A stretch of DNA of 32,428 nt, taken from UMGS1279 sp045577695 (lineage in GTDB: Bacteria > Bacillota > Clostridia > Oscillospirales > Acutalibacteraceae). The DNA lies in NCBI GenBank assembly GCA_045577695.1, contig JAZNIW010000035.1, positions 1-32,428 on the forward strand, given 5' to 3'. Below are positions 30,102 through 32,428 of the stretch, one piece after another. The number at the start of each line of letters is the position of its first letter. The stretch's first letter is position 1. Below the pieces are notes generated by a model that worked only from the letters and a program-made list of their open reading frames with translations, was not told the DNA's origin and made no database searches. A program made the translations under genes and the position numbers.

Positions 30102-32129
30102 CTATTCACCGACTACTTGTTTTATCAAATTTAATATGGAAGATTGTTCTAAATCCACCTTTTTCCCCGAAACTAAAGCAAATCTCTGCTCCATCGGTGG
30201 ACCGTCACAGGATAAAAGACCCAGTTCAGCCATCACATCCACCATCACCTGCAACTGCGCCTTTCCCTGTTGCGGCAAAAGGGCCGCCAATTTTGGGAAG
30301 GTGTCGGCACCGGCCTGCACTGCTCGATACACCGGAACGAGTTGCTCACGAGTAAACAAAAGCGTTTTGGCTGTCGCGGGAGAATATTCCCCTTCTAAAT
30401 AAGTTTGGTACATTTCTATTTGGGCAACAGATTCTTCCTCATCACGATTGGCCGGCCGTACATCTTTGACCAAAACATTCAGTTGCTCGGTGCCTTGGTA
30501 TTGTCCCACTTCTAAGGCTACGGCAAAATCCAATACCGCACCCACTAAAAAGGGGAAGTTTTCCTTCGCCATTCCAAACATCACCATAGCAACGGTGGTA
30601 TTATTTTTGGTCGCAATCAAGCGAATATGCCGCCCGTTTCCTATTGCGGTCACGCTTTGCAGTTGCATTCCGCAAAGGGCAAACAACGGCTTTGGATTCT
30701 TGACGCCAAAGGGTTCTAACGGGGTAAGCGCCCCCACAAAATCGAGGGTAATTGCGGCCGGATTCAGTTTACAATCCAACCGTAGGGTGGGTAAAGAAAA
30801 GGGTTGTGTTTTGGCGTATTGATTCACCGCAGCGATAAAATCCGGCAATGTCTCGGCTGCCACCGTCATACCGGCCGCCTTGTCGTGTCCACCGTATTTT
30901 ATCAAATATTCGGCACTGGCTTGCAATGCCGAATATATCGAAAAATCGCCCACCGTACGAGCCGACCCCTTATAGGGCTCGGCTGTGTGTTCACGACTAA
31001 GCAAAATAGTTGGTCGCTGAAACCGTTCGGCAATGCGAGCAGCGGCAATTCCAAGCACACCCTCGTGCCAACCTTCGCCTGCAATCACCATTACACGGTT
31101 GCGATAGAGTTTATGCTCCATCACCTGCTGGGCAGCAGCTTTCGCAATCTCTTGTTCAATTTGTTGGCGACGCTTGTTTTCATCGTCCAAACCGGCCGCT
31201 ATCTCCATCGCCGCCGCATAGTTATCACTTATCAACATTTCAACGGCGCGGCTAGCATCGCCTAAACGGCCGGCAGCATTTATCCGCGGGACGGCCGTAA
31301 ACGATAGGGTTCCGGCCGTAATCTCTCCAAATCGAGCGCCGGCAGCCGCAAAAAGTGCCTTTACACCGGTAGAGGGGGATTGATTGATTTTCTGCAGTCC
31401 CCAATAAACCATACTGCGGTTTTCGTGTAACAACGGCATCACATCAGCCACCGTACCAAGGGCAACCAAATCCCCATAATAACGAAGCATCGTCTCGGGC
31501 GAAGTGCCGGCAATCGCTACCGCCAAAGCAAAAGCCACCCCTACACCGGCAAAATCTCGAAACGACATTGCACTGTCTTCCCGATGAGGATTGACTACCG
31601 CCAAAGCATTGGGCAAGGTTTCTTTTGGTAGATGGTGGTCGGTTACCACAACGTCCATCCCAAGGGCATTCGCTCTTTCAATCTCAGCGTGAGCGCTGAT
31701 GCCGTTATCCACAGTAATCAGCAGTTTCGTCCCCTTTGTTGCCAATCGCTCGACCGCTGCTTCATTCATACCATATCCTTCTTGACGGGAAGGAATATAA
31801 TAGGAAACATTGGCCTGCATGCGATGCAAAAACAAATAGAGCAGTGCGGTAGCCGTTACGCCGTCACAATCGTAGTCACCGTAAATCACTATCTTCTCTC
31901 CCGCTTCGATAGCGGCCCCCACCCGGTCAACTGCTGCTTCCATATCCGGAAAAACGTAAGGTTCGAGTTCAACAATATCACGCGAAAAGAATTCATCCAA
32001 AGAAAAGGGATCGCTGTATCCACGCCCGCAAGCCAAAAGGGTTAAAAACGGGTCTAAGCCACATTCTTCGGCCAACGCATTGGCTACTTGCTTATCAATA
32101 TTGGAGAATTTCCACTGAAAATGGCCCAT
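30102..32129 (-). CDS. recJ: Single-stranded-DNA-specific exonuclease RecJ
   Basis: A 675-aa DHH-family 5'-3' exonuclease for recombination and mismatch repair. Catalytic motifs: GDYDCDG (84-90), VDNG (140-143), TDHH (163-166) and LVALGTVADVMPL. The DHHA1 motif YGGHDKAAGMTV follows, then an OB-fold region (LTPLEPFGVKNPKPLF). ATG 32129 has AGGAGGG at correct spacing. It is the first gene of the recJ-rel-dtd-MBL-hemZ-kinase operon. Confidence 0.96.
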   Translation of the reverse strand: MGHFQWKFSNIDKQVANALAEECGLDPFLTLLACGRGYSDPFSLDEFFSRDIVELEPYVFPDMEAAVDRVGAAIEAGEKIVIYGDYDCDGVTATALLYLFLHRMQANVSYYIPSRQEGYGMNEAAVERLATKGTKLLITVDNGISAHAEIERANALGMDVVVTDHHLPKETLPNALAVVNPHREDSAMSFRDFAGVGVAFALAVAIAGTSPETMLRYYGDLVALGTVADVMPLLHENRSMVYWGLQKINQSPSTGVKALFAAAGARFGEITAGTLSFTAVPRINAAGRLGDASRAVEMLISDNYAAAMEIAAGLDDENKRRQQIEQEIAKAAAQQVMEHKLYRNRVMVIAGEGWHEGVLGIAAARIAERFQRPTILLSREHTAEPYKGSARTVGDFSIYSALQASAEYLIKYGGHDKAAGMTVAAETLPDFIAAVNQYAKTQPFSLPTLRLDCKLNPAAITLDFVGALTPLEPFGVKNPKPLFALCGMQLQSVTAIGNGRHIRLIATKNNTTVAMVMFGMAKENFPFLVGAVLDFAVALEVGQYQGTEQLNVLVKDVRPANRDEEESVAQIEMYQTYLEGEYSPATAKTLLFTREQLVPVYRAVQAGADTFPKLAALLPQQGKAQLQVMVDVMAELGLLSCDGPPMEQRFALVSGKKVDLEQSSILNLIKQVVGE

Positions 32130-32173
32130 CCTAACCCTCCTAAAAAAATTTTTGAAAAAATTAAAAAAAAGAC

Positions 32174-32202
32174 TTGCATTTTTAACTATAATATGATAAC
32201 AT
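32174..32202 (+). promoter_or_regulatory. Promoter toward the tRNA-Ala region
   Basis: TTGCAT (32174-32179), a 17-bp spacer and TAACAT (32197-32202). It overlaps the minus-strand recJ promoter. Confidence 0.5.
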
Positions 32203-32221
32203 ATTTACTGTTGTAAAACAA
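32193..32221 (-). promoter_or_regulatory. Promoter of the recJ operon
   Basis: On the minus strand TTGTTT (32216-32221), a 17-bp spacer ending TATGT (a -16 element) and TATCAT (32193-32198), about 60 bases before recJ. Confidence 0.5.
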
Positions 32222-32245
32222 GTGCAACTTTTAAAACTAATATTC

Positions 32246-32292
32246 GGGGGTATAACTCAGCTGGGAGCGCGATGCACTCAAAGCCAGACCCC
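32246..32292 (+). pseudogene. Degenerate 5' fragment of a tRNA-Ala-like gene
   Basis: The first 22 bases (GGGGGTATAACTCAGCTGGGAG) match the start of the intact tRNA-Ala at 32335 except for one base. The similarity then stops: two bases are missing in the D-arm and there is no anticodon arm, T-arm or CCA. It lies where the promoter at 32174-32202 would first deliver transcription. Confidence 0.65.
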
Positions 32293-32312
32293 ACTTCATA
32301 ATTTCATAAATA

Positions 32313-32428
<116 letters not shown>

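Overview
The window is a stretch of chromosome from a low-to-moderate GC Gram-positive bacterium, most likely an uncultured member of the Clostridia (Oscillospirales/Ruminococcaceae-like). The evidence is the ylxM-ffh-rpsP-khpA-rimM-trmD operon, a HemZ-type radical SAM protein, a PPi-type phosphofructokinase, a DUF4080 radical SAM protein, a DUF1540 protein, and sigma-A promoters with a TGTGG element just upstream of TATAAT. The assignment rests on gene content only.

Left edge (1-1240): the 3' end of an AraC-family regulator, a convergent 58-aa two-helix membrane protein, tRNA-Leu(GAG) with a consensus promoter and a terminator, and about 300 bp of non-coding DNA made of small hairpins. The first 600 bp look much more AT-rich than the rest and may be accessory DNA. 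Next (1240-2740, minus strand) come an Mrp/NBP35 Fe-S carrier ATPase, tRNA-Pro(GGG) and an HPr-family protein that has Arg in place of the phosphorylatable His15 but keeps Ser46.

2889-6660 (minus) is the SRP/ribosome-maturation operon, read ylxM, ffh, rpsP, khpA, rimM, trmD. A divergent promoter region separates it from a lone oligopeptide-binding lipoprotein gene (plus strand). A bidirectional terminator follows, then the proteostasis cluster tig-clpP-clpX (minus) with a structured tig-clpP spacer. 12063-13054 holds a metallophosphoesterase that appears to start at CTG and a divergent 56-aa DUF1540 protein.

13055-18640 (minus) is a long packed operon, read rplS (with a structured leader and its own terminator), lepB, rbgA, rnhB, yraN, a family M19 dipeptidase and thrC. 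Most of its genes overlap or nearly abut. In Bacillus rplS follows trmD; here it is about 15 kb away. Enolase (minus) and a small HPr-kinase/PEPCK-like P-loop protein (plus) are divergent. A tRNA-His/tRNA-Gln pair, a 25-bp perfect palindrome, a DUF4080 radical SAM gene (plus) and a PPi-type phosphofructokinase (minus) follow.

24420-32220 (minus) is one operon read recJ, rel, dtd, MBL-fold hydrolase, hemZ and a uridine-kinase-like gene, joined by overlaps or short gaps. The right edge (plus) carries a degenerate 5' tRNA fragment and an intact tRNA-Ala(GGC) flanked by a perfect 15-bp inverted repeat that reaches the last base of the window.

Most of the window is ordinary housekeeping. The items most worth a second look are the HPr variant and the orphan HPr-kinase-like protein, the small unannotated proteins, the structured spacers, the CTG start, and the tRNA-Ala locus.
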